A stretch of DNA of 64,000 nt from Nocardia iowensis. Lineage in GTDB: Bacteria > Actinomycetota > Actinomycetes > Mycobacteriales > Mycobacteriaceae. The notes under the pieces were generated by a model. It saw only the letters and a list, made by a program, of their open reading frames with translations, was not told the DNA's origin and did not search any database. Location of the stretch: contig NZ_CP078145.1 of NCBI RefSeq assembly GCF_019222765.1, positions 2,046,001 to 2,110,000 on the forward strand. The letters run 5' to 3'. The position numbers and the translations under genes are program-made. Positions 35,847 to 45,065 of the stretch are shown here, piece by piece (position 1 is the stretch's first letter; each line of letters opens with the position of its first letter).

Positions 35847-35872
35847 CCGAATTGGAACCTGTTCTAATTCGG
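35847..35872 (-). promoter_or_regulatory. KstR-like operator
   Basis: The core TGGAACCTGTTCTA (35853-35866) fits TnnAACnnGTTnnA, the KstR motif as I recall it. It is embedded in a 26-bp palindrome whose arms are CCGAATT and AATTCGG. It lies 2-3 bases upstream of the ribosome binding site of the NTF2-fold gene, a classic repressor position. KstR is the TetR-family repressor of cholesterol catabolism in mycobacteria and relatives. Confidence 0.65.
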
Positions 35873-36386
35873 CAGATTAGCAGCACAGCGGCGGGGGCGG
35901 TCAAGGATCGGTTCCGCGCTGTCGTTGCGCTGTCCACGGCGATCGATGTGGCTCGAGCCGTTGGGAATCCCCCCGAAAGTTGGAATGCCCCCGCAGCCGC
36001 TGTGCTGGTGTCGGCATCCGCGTGGAGGGATACGGTGACGACCCGAAAACTCGATCGCGCCCGGTGTCGGGGATCGTCTTTGATCCCCCGTGGTTCGCCG
36101 TTGAACCTTCATCCCGCGCTGATGCTTTCGTAGATTCTGTCGCTCGGGCGAACCGCGGCGTTACCGCGCCGGTGTGACTTCTTCAGCGTTCCGACCGGTG
36201 GGTCTTTTTGTCCGCTTTGCCCGTTGTGTGCGCGCCGATTACTGCGTTCGTCGGCGTCCAGCCAGGAAACTCATCGCTAACTCCGCCGTACCGGTCCCGG
36301 TGTGTCGGCCTTGCGCTGCCGGTGAAGTGCTGTTTACTCGGTCCGGTCAACCAGATGTTCGAGTGACGAGTGGAAGCGGAGGAGAC
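35873..36386. other. 514-bp intergenic region, no supported gene
   Basis: Overlapping short frames on both strands have no ribosome binding sites or recognisable domains. It should contain the mihF promoter and a long leader; a GGAGGAG ribosome binding site ends the region. A small hairpin (GGCG/CGCC, around 36155-36170) was seen but nothing specific. Confidence 0.4.
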
Positions 36387-36701
36387 ATGGCACTGCCTAC
36401 CATGACCGCGGAGCAGCGCACTGAGGCGTTGGCCAAAGCGGCAGCGGTCCGCAAGGCGCGCTCCGAACTGATCGGCAAGGTGAAGGCGGGCAAGGTTTCG
36501 GTCGCCGACCTGCTGAAGAAGGCCGACTCTGATGAGCTGGTCAAGAAGACCAAGGTCGCCGCGGTGATCAAGGCTCTGCCGGGTGTCGGTCCGGTGAAGG
36601 CCGCCAAGCTGATGGATCAGGCGGAGATCCCGGAGGATCGTCGTATCGGCGGGCTCGGCGCACGTCAGCGTGCGGCGCTGCTCGACGCCCTGAAGGACTG
36701 A
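36387..36701 (+). CDS. mihF: mycobacterial-type integration host factor (mIHF)
   Basis: A 104-residue nucleoid-associated protein. MALPTMTAEQRTEALAKAA matches the remembered mIHF opening MALPQLTDEQRAAALEKAA, and VIKALPGVGPVKAAKLMDQ plus RRIGGLGARQRAALL match its DNA-binding core. It binds and bends DNA and organises the actinobacterial nucleoid. Start is ATG with GGAGGAG six bases upstream. In mycobacteria gmk normally follows; here a hairpin and then an opposite-strand membrane gene follow, so this may be a second or relocated copy. Confidence 0.9.
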   Translation: MALPTMTAEQRTEALAKAAAVRKARSELIGKVKAGKVSVADLLKKADSDELVKKTKVAAVIKALPGVGPVKAAKLMDQAEIPEDRRIGGLGARQRAALLDALKD

Positions 36702-36831
36702 CGGACTCCCCAGTCCGCAGGTTCGACCGGGGACCGAACACTCGCGTCGGTGGCGTGGCTCTGCCTCGCGAAGGACCGCCTGCTCGCGGTCCGGACGACG
36801 TAGCTCAGCCCCCAGCCGCACAGACAGTTCA

Positions 36832-36867
36832 AACGCCCCACAGCGCCGACAAGGGCTGTGGGGCGTT
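36832..36867. terminator. bidirectional hairpin terminator after mihF
   Basis: AACGCCCCACAGC (36832-36844) and GCTGTGGGGCGTT (36855-36867) form a perfect 13-bp stem with a 10-base loop between the convergent mihF and the membrane gene at 36889. Confidence 0.78.
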
Positions 36868-36888
36868 GTCGTCGGTCGACCGGTTCGC

Positions 36889-37419
36889 TCAGCGTCGGCG
36901 GCGCGGGAATCGGACGTTGAGCGGTGCGGGGTCGGTCATCGGGATATCGCCGCGTGGCGGCAGGAGCAGGCAGGCGAGGCCGAGCACGATCAGGAGCGCG
37001 GCGCCGAGGAGGCTGAGGGTGAGACTGACCCCGCTCATTGCCTCGGGCCGGTGAAAGACGTGGTAGATGAAATGCGGCACGCTGAAGGTCAGCCAGCCGA
37101 TGCCCGCCATGCGGGCCGCCGAGGTGGTGTTGAGGACCAGTGCCGTGATCGTCACCGCGGTCAGCGCCAGGAAGAACGCGCCGACATCGCCTGCCAGGTG
37201 GTGGTTGAACGGGCCGTCCGGCGAAATCCATTGCATCCCGAAACCGGGGAAGCTGGTGTACCACGAGTGCGGCGCGAAGGTCGCCCACAGGCCCACGATG
37301 GCGCCCTGAACGGCCAAGATCGCCAGGGCGATCCTGGTGAGCAGCAGGCGTCGGCGGTGCTGTTCGAACCGCATCCGCACGCGTAGCCCCTCTTGCGTGC
37401 CCTCCACCGAAAACCGCAT
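36889..37419 (-). CDS. hypothetical membrane protein, four TM segments
   Basis: A 176-residue integral membrane protein. Segments are at about 27-48 (LTRIALAILAVQGAIVGLWATF), 76-98 (GDVGAFFLALTAVTITALV), 102-122 and 133-155 (LTLSLLGAALLIVLGLACLLL). Histidines sit close to the membrane (APHSWY, FNHHLAGD, VPHFIYHVFHRP), a pattern seen in small haem- or metal-handling membrane proteins, but no family is named. The ATG at 37419 has GGAGGGA upstream. It lies downstream of fdhF-fdhD on the same strand and may be co-transcribed. Confidence 0.72.
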   Translation of the reverse strand: MRFSVEGTQEGLRVRMRFEQHRRRLLLTRIALAILAVQGAIVGLWATFAPHSWYTSFPGFGMQWISPDGPFNHHLAGDVGAFFLALTAVTITALVLNTTSAARMAGIGWLTFSVPHFIYHVFHRPEAMSGVSLTLSLLGAALLIVLGLACLLLPPRGDIPMTDPAPLNVRFPRRRR

Positions 37420-37498
37420 CGGTCCCTCCGTTCTCGCCGAACCTCGCCGAATACGTGCTGTCACGGTAAAACGGACATCCGGTCCGGGCAAGGGGCGA

Positions 37499-38338
37499 TC
37501 AGGCCAGCAACGATGTCGGGTTCGGTTCCGTGCCGAGCCGATCCGGGTGCGTGTAGACATTCATCGTGTCGCCGCGCAGGAAACCGACCAGCGTCAAACC
37601 CGCCTCGGCCGCGAGATCGACCGCGAGCGAACTGGGGGCCGAGACGGCGCCGAGCATCGGAATGCCCGCCATCACCGCCTTCTGGACCAGCTCGAAGGAA
37701 GCGCGACCGCTCACGATGAGTACCAGATCCCGTACCGGAACGCGGTTTTCGCGCAGCGCCCAGCCGATCACCTTGTCCACGGCGTTGTGCCTGCCGATGT
37801 CCTCGCGCACTGCGAGGGCCGTGCCGTCGGCGGTGAACAGTCCCGCGGCGTGCAGGCCGCCGGTCGCCTCGAACAGGGATTGCCTGGTGCGCAACGTGTC
37901 CGGCATACCGGTGAGTACCCGGGTGTCCACCAGCAGGCCGCCCTCGGCGATCGGGTAGCGGGTGCGGGTGCGTACTTCGTCGAGCGCCGTCTTGCCGCAC
38001 AGACCGCAAGCGCCGGTGGTCAGGAAGTTGCGGGTCGATACCGGGCCCGGGTTGCGCAGCGTGAGGTCGAGGACGTTGTAGGTTTGCCGTCCCTCGACGT
38101 CGGTGCCCGCGCAGTAGCGGGCGGCCATGATCTCCTCGGCGACGCCGATCATGTCCTCGCTCAACAGGAATCCGTGCACCAGGTCGACATCGTTGCCCGG
38201 CGTGCGCATGGTGATGGCGAGCGATTGCCCGCCGATCCGGATCTCCAACGGCTCCTCGACGGCCAGCGTGTCGGGCCGCTGGACCTCGCCGGCCGGCGAG
38301 ATCCGGCGCATCCTGCGACGGGCAGTGACTCTACTCAT
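37499..38338 (-). CDS. fdhD: formate dehydrogenase accessory sulfurtransferase FdhD
   Basis: A 279-residue FdhD. The catalytic cysteines lie in CGLCGK (C111, C114). VREDIGRHNAVDKVIG and VSGRASFELVQKA are signature stretches of the family. FdhD moves sulfur from a cysteine desulfurase onto the molybdenum of the bis-MGD cofactor, which formate dehydrogenases need. Its start overlaps the fdhF stop by four bases (ATGA), so both are made together. Confidence 0.94.
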   Translation of the reverse strand: MSRVTARRRMRRISPAGEVQRPDTLAVEEPLEIRIGGQSLAITMRTPGNDVDLVHGFLLSEDMIGVAEEIMAARYCAGTDVEGRQTYNVLDLTLRNPGPVSTRNFLTTGACGLCGKTALDEVRTRTRYPIAEGGLLVDTRVLTGMPDTLRTRQSLFEATGGLHAAGLFTADGTALAVREDIGRHNAVDKVIGWALRENRVPVRDLVLIVSGRASFELVQKAVMAGIPMLGAVSAPSSLAVDLAAEAGLTLVGFLRGDTMNVYTHPDRLGTEPNPTSLLA

Positions 38339-40629
38339 GGCTGGCCCCGCTCGAGTCTGATGGTGACCGCCTTGGACACCGGGGTGTTCGACCGCGCCGC
38401 GACATGATCCAGCGGGACAAGGGGATTCGTCTCGGGATAGTAGGCCGCCGCGTTGCCGCGCGGGGTCGGGTAGCCGATCAGCCGGAAACCCTTGACCCTG
38501 CGCTCGATACCGTCGGTCCACTCCGAAACCACGTCGACGAGTTCGTCTTCCGCGAAACCGAGGGCGGTGATGTCGTCGGGGTGCACCAGCACCACCTTGC
38601 GACCACCGTGCACGCCGCGGTAGCGGTCGTCCAGGCCGTAGATGGTGGTGTTGTACTGGTCGTGGCTGCGCAGCGTCTGCAGGACCAGCTTGCCCTCGGG
38701 GACCGGAGTCCAGGTCAGCTCGTTCACCGCGAAGTTGGCTTTGCCGGTGCTGGTGCGGAATTCGCGACTGTCCCGGGGCGGGTGCGGTAGGACGAACCCG
38801 TTGCGGGCGCGCACCCGCTTGTTGTAGTCCGCGCAACCCGGCACGACCCTGGCGATGGCGTCGCGGATGGTGTCGTAGTCGCGGCGGAAGCGCGCCCACG
38901 GGACCGGGTGGTCCGCGCCGAACAGGGTCAGCGCGAGATCGCAGACAATGGCGACCTCGCTGCGCAGGTGCTTGCTCACCGGCTTGAGTCGGCCGGTCGA
39001 CAAGTGCACCATCGACATCGAATCCTCTACCGACACTTGCTGTTTCATGCCATCTCGCAGATCTTGATCGGTGCGGCCCAGGGTGGGCAGGATCAGCGCG
39101 GTCTTGCCGTGCACCACGTGGCTGCGGTTGAGTTTGGTGGAAACCTGCACGGTCAGCGCGCAATTGCGCAGCGCGGCCTCGGTGACCGCGGTATCCGGGG
39201 TAGCCGAGACGAAGTTGCCGCCCATCCCGAAGAACACCGAGGCGCGCCCGTCTCGCATGGCCCGGATGGCGTCGACCGTGTCGAAGCCGTGCTTGCGCGG
39301 GCTGGTGATGCCGAACTCCCGGTCCAGCGCGTCGAGGAACGCATCCGGCATCTTCTCCCAGATACCCATGGTCCGGTCGCCCTGCACGTTCGAATGCCCG
39401 CGCACCGGGCAGACGCCCGCGCCCGGCTTGCCGATCATGCCGCGCAACAGCAGCAGGTTCGTCGCCTCCTCGATGGTGGCGACGCCGTGCGCCTGCTGGG
39501 TCAAGCCCATGGCCCAGCAGATGATGATGTTCTTCGATTCGGCCAATTGCTTTGCCGTGCGGTCGAGTTCGGCCTTGGTCAGACCGGTCGCCACCAGCAC
39601 CGCGTCGAAATCTACCGCGCGGACCTGCTTTTCGTACTCGTCGAAGCCCGCGCAGTTGGCGTCGACGAACTCCCGGTCCACCACGGTGCCCGGTGCGCGG
39701 TCCTCGGCCTCGAACAGCAGCCTGCCGAGGCCCTGGAACAACGCCAGGTCGCCGCCGAGGCGGATCTGCAGGAAGTCGTCGGCGATGGCAACACCGGTGG
39801 TGAAGCCCCGCACCGTCTGCGGATCACGGAAATTGAGCAGCCCGGCCTCGGGCAGCGGGTTGATCGCGACGATCTTGGCGCCGTTGGATTTAGCGTCCGC
39901 CAGCGCGCTCAACATCCGCGGATGATTGGTGCCGGGGTTCTGGCCTGCGACGATGATCAGATCGGCGGCGGCGAAGTCATCGATCGACACCGAACCCTTG
40001 CCGATGCCGATCGAGCTGACCAGCGCGGCGCCCGAGGACTCGTGGCACATGTTCGAGCAGTCCGGCAGATTGTTGGTGCCGAAACTGCGGACGAGCAGCT
40101 GGTAGAGGAACGCCGTCTCATTGCTGGTGCGGCCGGAGGTGTAGAAGACGGCCTCGTCGGGAGAAGCCAAGGCGCCCAAGTGATCCGCGATCAACCGGTA
40201 GGCGTCGTCCCAGGCGATAGAGGAGTAATGGGTGTCGCCGGGACGCAGCACCATCGGATGGGTCAACCTGCCTTGCTGGCCGAGCCAGTAGCCCGACTTG
40301 TCCGCCAGCTCGTCGATCGAATGGGCGGCGAAGAACTCCGGTGTGACCGTGCGCAGCGTCGCCTCCTCGGCGACCGCCTTCGCGCCGTTCTCACAGAACT
40401 CGGCCGGACGGCGATGACCGGACGGCTCCGGCCACGCGCAGCCGGGGCAGTCGAAACCGTGCACCTGATTGACCCGAGCCAGCGTGCGGGCGGTGCGGAT
40501 GACGCCCATCTCATCGACCGCGCGTTTCAGCGACACCGCAACCGCGGTGACACCCGCGGCCTGCTCTTTCGGCGGGGTCACGGTTAGCGAGGACTCATCG
40601 ATGTCCTGGATCGGCCCATTACGGTGCAT
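38335..40629 (-). CDS. FdhF/YdeP-family molybdopterin oxidoreductase
   Basis: A 764-residue molybdopterin-dependent oxidoreductase of the FdhF-like (YdeP) group, predicted formate dehydrogenase alpha subunit. The N-terminal CPGCAWP (C61, C64) belongs to the reduced iron-sulfur site. Then come the cofactor-binding FYTSGRTSNETAFLYQLLVR, VAGQNPGTNHPRML and a C-terminal molydop-binding domain (RSHDQYNTTIYGLDDRYRGVHGGR). No beta or gamma subunit is adjacent, so its electron partner is unknown. An immediately coupled fdhD supports a sulfurated Mo centre. The ATG at 40629 is chosen over an upstream frame start. Confidence 0.88.
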   Translation of the reverse strand: MHRNGPIQDIDESSLTVTPPKEQAAGVTAVAVSLKRAVDEMGVIRTARTLARVNQVHGFDCPGCAWPEPSGHRRPAEFCENGAKAVAEEATLRTVTPEFFAAHSIDELADKSGYWLGQQGRLTHPMVLRPGDTHYSSIAWDDAYRLIADHLGALASPDEAVFYTSGRTSNETAFLYQLLVRSFGTNNLPDCSNMCHESSGAALVSSIGIGKGSVSIDDFAAADLIIVAGQNPGTNHPRMLSALADAKSNGAKIVAINPLPEAGLLNFRDPQTVRGFTTGVAIADDFLQIRLGGDLALFQGLGRLLFEAEDRAPGTVVDREFVDANCAGFDEYEKQVRAVDFDAVLVATGLTKAELDRTAKQLAESKNIIICWAMGLTQQAHGVATIEEATNLLLLRGMIGKPGAGVCPVRGHSNVQGDRTMGIWEKMPDAFLDALDREFGITSPRKHGFDTVDAIRAMRDGRASVFFGMGGNFVSATPDTAVTEAALRNCALTVQVSTKLNRSHVVHGKTALILPTLGRTDQDLRDGMKQQVSVEDSMSMVHLSTGRLKPVSKHLRSEVAIVCDLALTLFGADHPVPWARFRRDYDTIRDAIARVVPGCADYNKRVRARNGFVLPHPPRDSREFRTSTGKANFAVNELTWTPVPEGKLVLQTLRSHDQYNTTIYGLDDRYRGVHGGRKVVLVHPDDITALGFAEDELVDVVSEWTDGIERRVKGFRLIGYPTPRGNAAAYYPETNPLVPLDHVAARSNTPVSKAVTIRLERGQP

Positions 40630-40934
40630 AGTTCGTATTGTCCTCTTCGCGAGTGTCTGAGTCGGCAGCGGACCAGCTACTTCGATGGTATGCACTCGGG
40701 GCGTCGCGGGTGCGGAACACGCTGGCGGTTCGGCGCTGACCATAGCCGGGTACTGCGCGGTATCTAACTGGGGAATAGCCGAGGGCGGGACCGTTCGAGT
40801 TGCCTCCGCATTGGCGCACAGACCATTACGATGCTAGTGATCGCACGCAAGATGGAAGCGGTCGGACGAAGTCCGTCATCACCCCGCGCACGGCCGGAGC
40901 GAAGGCGGAGGTACGCCTAGCGAAGGCATGGCCG

Positions 40935-42074
40935 ATGGGGACGCTGGCATCAGCTGCTGCGCGTGCCGGCGCAGCGCGGCGGCAGGTGGGACGAAATCGC
41001 GCGAGACGCGTGCTCGCGGGCGGTATCGGAATCGTCTGTGTGGTTGCACTGGCCGGGTTTCCGGGAGTGGCGGCCGGGGATCCGGGGGCGGCGGAACCGA
41101 CGACGGCCGTGGTGGAACCGCAGCGGCCGGTGCCGGAGGAGCGACTGAACAACACCGAGAGCCGCGTTGGGCCGGTGGCGCCTGCTCCGGCGCGGCAGCC
41201 GACGAGTCCGCAGCCGCCGCCTCGAGATGGGGGCGGGACGCGGGATGGATCGGGGTCGCCCGCTCCGGCGCAGCAACCCCCGCCACCACCGCAGGATGGC
41301 AGTGGTGGGCGCGATGCGCCTCCGCGACCGGAGGGGAGTGGGACCCACGATGGGCCGGTGGTGCCGAGGCCGCCCGCACCACCGCAGCCGCGTAGGCCGC
41401 ACGAGCCGTGTGGCGGGCCGGACGGGCCGACCTGCCCGCGGATACCGCCGAGTGTTCCGAAACCGCCGGATATTACGACCCCGCCGCCGCCCGACAAGCC
41501 ACCCGACATTGTCACGCCGCCGCCACCTGACAAGCCGCCCGATGTGGTCCCGCCGGAGCCGGAGGTGGTGGCGCCACCGCCCCCGCCGCCGCCCAGGACA
41601 CCGGATGTTGTTGCGCCACCGCGGAATCCGGTGAGCACGCCGCAAGTAGGGCCGCCGGAGCCTGGACCGATTCCACCGCCTCCGCCACCAGCACCACCTG
41701 AATTACCCGCCGCCGCATTCGATCTCATGCCCTCGGCGGTAGGGCCGGGTACCGATGTCAAGGCCAGTGGTCACGGCTGTGCTCCGCAAGCCGCGGTCGA
41801 TGTCGCCATCGGGGGCGTCGCCGTCGGTAAGACCGTTGCGACGGCGGATGGCGCGTTCGAGGTGCCGCTGACCACCGGCGCGGTGGACGTCGGCAGGCAT
41901 CAGGTTACGGCGCAATGCGGGCGCACCCTGGTCGCGCCGCTGGATGTGGTGCTGGTCAGCAGCGTGGGGGCGGGCACATCGACGCTGACGGTGATTCTGT
42001 TCTTCCTCTTGCTCGGCGGCTGGTATTACGGCCATCGCCTCGTCTCGCATTTACCGGCGCGGAGGGGCGAATGA
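40935..42074 (+). CDS. proline-rich exported, membrane-anchored protein
   Basis: A 379-residue protein. A basic start and hydrophobic stretch (RRVLAGGIGIVCVVALAGFPGVAAGDP, residues about 24-50) form a signal or anchor. Residues about 52-255 are extremely Pro-rich with PPPPDKPPDIV-type repeats. About 258-345 is a small beta domain (PSAVGPGTDVKASGHGCAPQAAVDVAIGG), like a bacterial Ig-type module, and a C-terminal membrane helix ends in HRLVSHLPARRGE. It should span the cell wall. The next gene starts inside its stop codon (ATGA). The start is uncertain; 40800 is the longest option. Confidence 0.72.
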   Translation: MGTLASAAARAGAARRQVGRNRARRVLAGGIGIVCVVALAGFPGVAAGDPGAAEPTTAVVEPQRPVPEERLNNTESRVGPVAPAPARQPTSPQPPPRDGGGTRDGSGSPAPAQQPPPPPQDGSGGRDAPPRPEGSGTHDGPVVPRPPAPPQPRRPHEPCGGPDGPTCPRIPPSVPKPPDITTPPPPDKPPDIVTPPPPDKPPDVVPPEPEVVAPPPPPPPRTPDVVAPPRNPVSTPQVGPPEPGPIPPPPPPAPPELPAAAFDLMPSAVGPGTDVKASGHGCAPQAAVDVAIGGVAVGKTVATADGAFEVPLTTGAVDVGRHQVTAQCGRTLVAPLDVVLVSSVGAGTSTLTVILFFLLLGGWYYGHRLVSHLPARRGE

Positions 42075-42907
42075 GCGGTCGTCGCCATGGCATTCGGCTT
42101 GTTGTCTGGGCAGTGCTGCTGTTGATGATGCTGGGCTGGACCGCGGCGCAGGCGGGCGCGCGACCCGAGGGGGTCGACATGTCCGCGAACATCGACGAGC
42201 GTGACATCGCGGACACCTCGGTGGGCGATCCGTTGCGGCTCGAGCCGGGCAGCACCATCCGGGTCGCGATCGAGTTGACCAACAATACGAGTGCGCCGCT
42301 GGAGATCCGGCACGTCGATCTCGCGGGCCGGGTGCTCGGTCTGAGCTTCTTTTCCTATTCCACCGCCGTCGAATTGACCATTCCGCCGGGGCAATCCGAG
42401 TCGTTGCGGTATCGGCTGGAATTGCGCGGCCTGGCGGGGCAGGCGACCGGGTTCATCGGTGGTGAGCTGGCGGTCTACCGGGCGGAAGGTGCGGCGGTCG
42501 CGGGGATCCCGGTGGTCACCGATGTGCGCGGGTCGCTGTGGTCGGTGTACGGGCTGTTCGGGATCGCGTTGATCGTGCTCACCGCGCTCGCCATCGCCGA
42601 TGCGGCGTTGGCGATTGCGCGGCACCGGCTTTCGGCCAACCGGTGGCAGCGCGGGTTGCGGTTGCTCGCGCCGGGGATCGGCATCGGGTTGGTGTTCGCG
42701 TTCACCGCGTCGGTGGCGCGGTGGTGGGTGCCGGACACCAGTCTGTGGCTGGCGTTCGCGGGAGTTACCGCGGCTGTCGCGTTCTTGCTCGGCTACGCGT
42801 CGCCGACGCCGGAACCGGACGAGGACAGCGATGATGACGTCGAGGACGCGGACGAGATCGCCGAGGCCGACACCTATCGGTTCCCGGCCGGGGGACCGAC
42901 GCAGTGA
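42071..42907 (+). CDS. hypothetical membrane protein with extracellular beta domain
   Basis: A 278-residue protein. A signal peptide (about 8-28, ends AAQAGA) is followed by a beta-sandwich-like domain (about 30-150; RVAIELTNNTSAPLEIRHVDLAG, SESLRYRLELRGLAG), three transmembrane helices (about 158-182, 195-215, 224-242), and a very acidic cytoplasmic tail (DEDSDDDVEDADEIAEAD). It overlaps its neighbours by four bases on both sides, ATGA before and GTGA after, so it is made in step with the proline-rich protein and the kinase. I infer a common membrane complex. Confidence 0.72.
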   Translation: MSGRRHGIRLVVWAVLLLMMLGWTAAQAGARPEGVDMSANIDERDIADTSVGDPLRLEPGSTIRVAIELTNNTSAPLEIRHVDLAGRVLGLSFFSYSTAVELTIPPGQSESLRYRLELRGLAGQATGFIGGELAVYRAEGAAVAGIPVVTDVRGSLWSVYGLFGIALIVLTALAIADAALAIARHRLSANRWQRGLRLLAPGIGIGLVFAFTASVARWWVPDTSLWLAFAGVTAAVAFLLGYASPTPEPDEDSDDDVEDADEIAEADTYRFPAGGPTQ

Positions 42908-45039
42908 CCGAGCAGAGCGAACGGGTACGGGCGGCCCTGCCCGCCTACGACATCGGCACCGAAGTCGGGCGCGGTGGGTGCGGAGTGGTGCTCGCGGGTA
43001 TGCATCGCAAGCTGCGCAGGCCGGTGGCGATCAAGCAGATTCCGGCGCAATTCGCACACGACGCGCAGGTTCGCCGCCGGTTCGTCGCCGAGGCGCGGGT
43101 GCTCGCGGCGATCGACCATCCGCACGTGGTGCGGGTTTTCGACTACCTGGAGCACGACGACCTATGCCTGCTGGTGATGGAGTATCTGCCCGGTGGCACG
43201 GTGGGCGACCGATTCGCCACCGACGGTTACGATGCCGCGACCGCCCTCGCGATCGCGCTGTCCTGCGCGGCGGGACTGGAAGCGGCGCACCGGCATCGGG
43301 TGCTGCACCGGGACGTGAAACCGGCCAATCTGATGTTCGCGGCGGGTGGGGCGATCAAGCTCACCGACTTCGGTATCGCCAAAATCGTCGGCGGGGACGA
43401 GACCTGGGTGACCAAGGCGGGCGACATCATCGGTACGCCGTCCTACATCGCGCCGGAGCAGGCACGGGGACAACAACTTTCGCCTGCCACGGATGTGTAC
43501 GCGTTGGCCACGATGCTTTATCAGCTGCTGTCGGGAGTGCTGCCGTTCCCGCCGGGAGACGGCCCGCTGGCGATGCTGTTCGCGCATGCCTTCGATGAAC
43601 CGATCCCACTCAGCGAGGTCGCGCCGAGTGTGCCGGAACCTATTGCCGCAGTGGTAATGCGCGGGCTGGCCACCGATCCCGCTCAGCGCTTCGACACGGC
43701 CGAGTCCTTCGGTGTTGCCCTCGCGCAGCCCGCCGCCTACTGCTGGGGCGAGGATTGGCTTACGCCGGTTGGTATTCCGGTGATCGGGGCGGACACCATT
43801 GTTGCGGCGGCTACCGGGGGTGGGCGGACGCCGAGCCGGGCGGCAGGTCAACTTCGAACACCGCCGGTGACACCAGCGCCGCGCCCGCCCTATCCGCCGT
43901 CCGGCGCCGACCCGCCGACTACGCCGTGGTTCGCGACCACACCTGACGAAGGCGAGATGCCATCCGAGAAGACGCCGCCTCCGTTCGGGCCTGCGCTACC
44001 GAGTGCGCCATGGTCGACGACCGGGCCGCCGCCGTCATCGGGTGACGCCCCGCCTACGGTGCCGTGGCATCCGGGTTCGCACTCGCCGGTCGGCGGTCGT
44101 CCGGCGGCGGGGGCTCGGCCCTCAGGCGGTGCTTCGCCTCCTGCTGGAGTCCGGCCACCTGCCGGGCCTCGGCCTCGGGGTCACGGGGCAATGCCGTTTC
44201 GTGGGCCGGTGACGCGGGTGCGGCCGCTGCACGCGATGCCGGACAGTGGTGTTCCGCTGGCCGAGATCGATCGGCGGGACCTGGTGCCTATCCAGGAGGT
44301 CGTGAGCTTCGAGTCGCCGCGGGTGCCGTTCGCGGTTGCTGGTGTGCTCGCTTTGGCGGCGGTGGTGCTGGCCGTGCTGGGGCTGGGCGCGCCGACGATC
44401 GGCGGTGATCTGTCACCGGGGGCGGTCACGCTCGGTGGTGTCGATCCGGCCACTACGCCCGTCGACGTGGATCTGGCGAAGCCGATTCCGTTGCGCGTGA
44501 ACGGAATAGACGCCGACGCCGCTTCGCTGAAGGTGACGGTGCTCGGGGTGCCGGTCGGTGGGGAAACCGTCCCGTTCGTACCGGGAGATCAAGGTGCCGT
44601 GCTGCCCGCGCCGATCAACCAATACGTGATGGCGGGGACGCTTACCGGAGAGCTGGTATTGCTTCGGAACGGCAGTGCGATCGCCGCCGAGCGAGTCGAG
44701 TTGCAGACCGCGCAGCGGCCGACAACCACCGCGACCGCTGCCGGTGTCGTTCTCCTCGCCTTGTTCTCCCTGGCCTACCTCGAGTCGAATATGCGCCGGT
44801 TGCGCAGGGGGCGTGGGGGATTCGCCAACAGTATCGGCCTCGCGGTGAGCGCGAGCTTGCTCGCTGTGGCGCTTGTCGGTGCGGCATGGATCTTGCTCGA
44901 GCATCCGCCCACGACGGTTACTACCGCAGGGTCCGCCGCTTTCGCCGCAGCCGCGGGACTGGCCGCGTCCCTCGGTGCGCGCCGAATCGGTAAGCGCCAC
45001 CGCTACCTTCGCCGCGCTCGCCGACGCCCACAATCCTGA
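42904..45039 (+). CDS. membrane Ser/Thr protein kinase (PknB-like)
   Basis: A 711-residue Hanks-type kinase with GTG start. The glycine loop is GRGGCGVV (22-29), the ATP lysine K44 (VAIKQ), the catalytic loop HRDVKPAN (135-142), the DFG at 155-157, and the activation segment contains GDIIGTPSYIAPEQA. After about 275 comes a Pro/Gly/Ser-rich juxtamembrane linker. A membrane helix near 474-496, an exported region of about 110 residues, and three more hydrophobic segments (about 608-627, 646-667, 673-694) follow. PASTA repeats are absent. The multi-helix C-terminus is unusual. Two upstream genes are translationally coupled to it. Confidence 0.9.
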   Translation: MTEQSERVRAALPAYDIGTEVGRGGCGVVLAGMHRKLRRPVAIKQIPAQFAHDAQVRRRFVAEARVLAAIDHPHVVRVFDYLEHDDLCLLVMEYLPGGTVGDRFATDGYDAATALAIALSCAAGLEAAHRHRVLHRDVKPANLMFAAGGAIKLTDFGIAKIVGGDETWVTKAGDIIGTPSYIAPEQARGQQLSPATDVYALATMLYQLLSGVLPFPPGDGPLAMLFAHAFDEPIPLSEVAPSVPEPIAAVVMRGLATDPAQRFDTAESFGVALAQPAAYCWGEDWLTPVGIPVIGADTIVAAATGGGRTPSRAAGQLRTPPVTPAPRPPYPPSGADPPTTPWFATTPDEGEMPSEKTPPPFGPALPSAPWSTTGPPPSSGDAPPTVPWHPGSHSPVGGRPAAGARPSGGASPPAGVRPPAGPRPRGHGAMPFRGPVTRVRPLHAMPDSGVPLAEIDRRDLVPIQEVVSFESPRVPFAVAGVLALAAVVLAVLGLGAPTIGGDLSPGAVTLGGVDPATTPVDVDLAKPIPLRVNGIDADAASLKVTVLGVPVGGETVPFVPGDQGAVLPAPINQYVMAGTLTGELVLLRNGSAIAAERVELQTAQRPTTTATAAGVVLLALFSLAYLESNMRRLRRGRGGFANSIGLAVSASLLAVALVGAAWILLEHPPTTVTTAGSAAFAAAAGLAASLGARRIGKRHRYLRRARRRPQS

Positions 45040-45065
45040 ACAGGGGCCACGGCTACCCGCTGACG

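Noticed and set aside
38908..40587. A 559-codon plus-strand frame antisense to the fdhF-like gene
   Set aside because: No recognisable domain; composition is that of a mirrored GC-rich coding strand.
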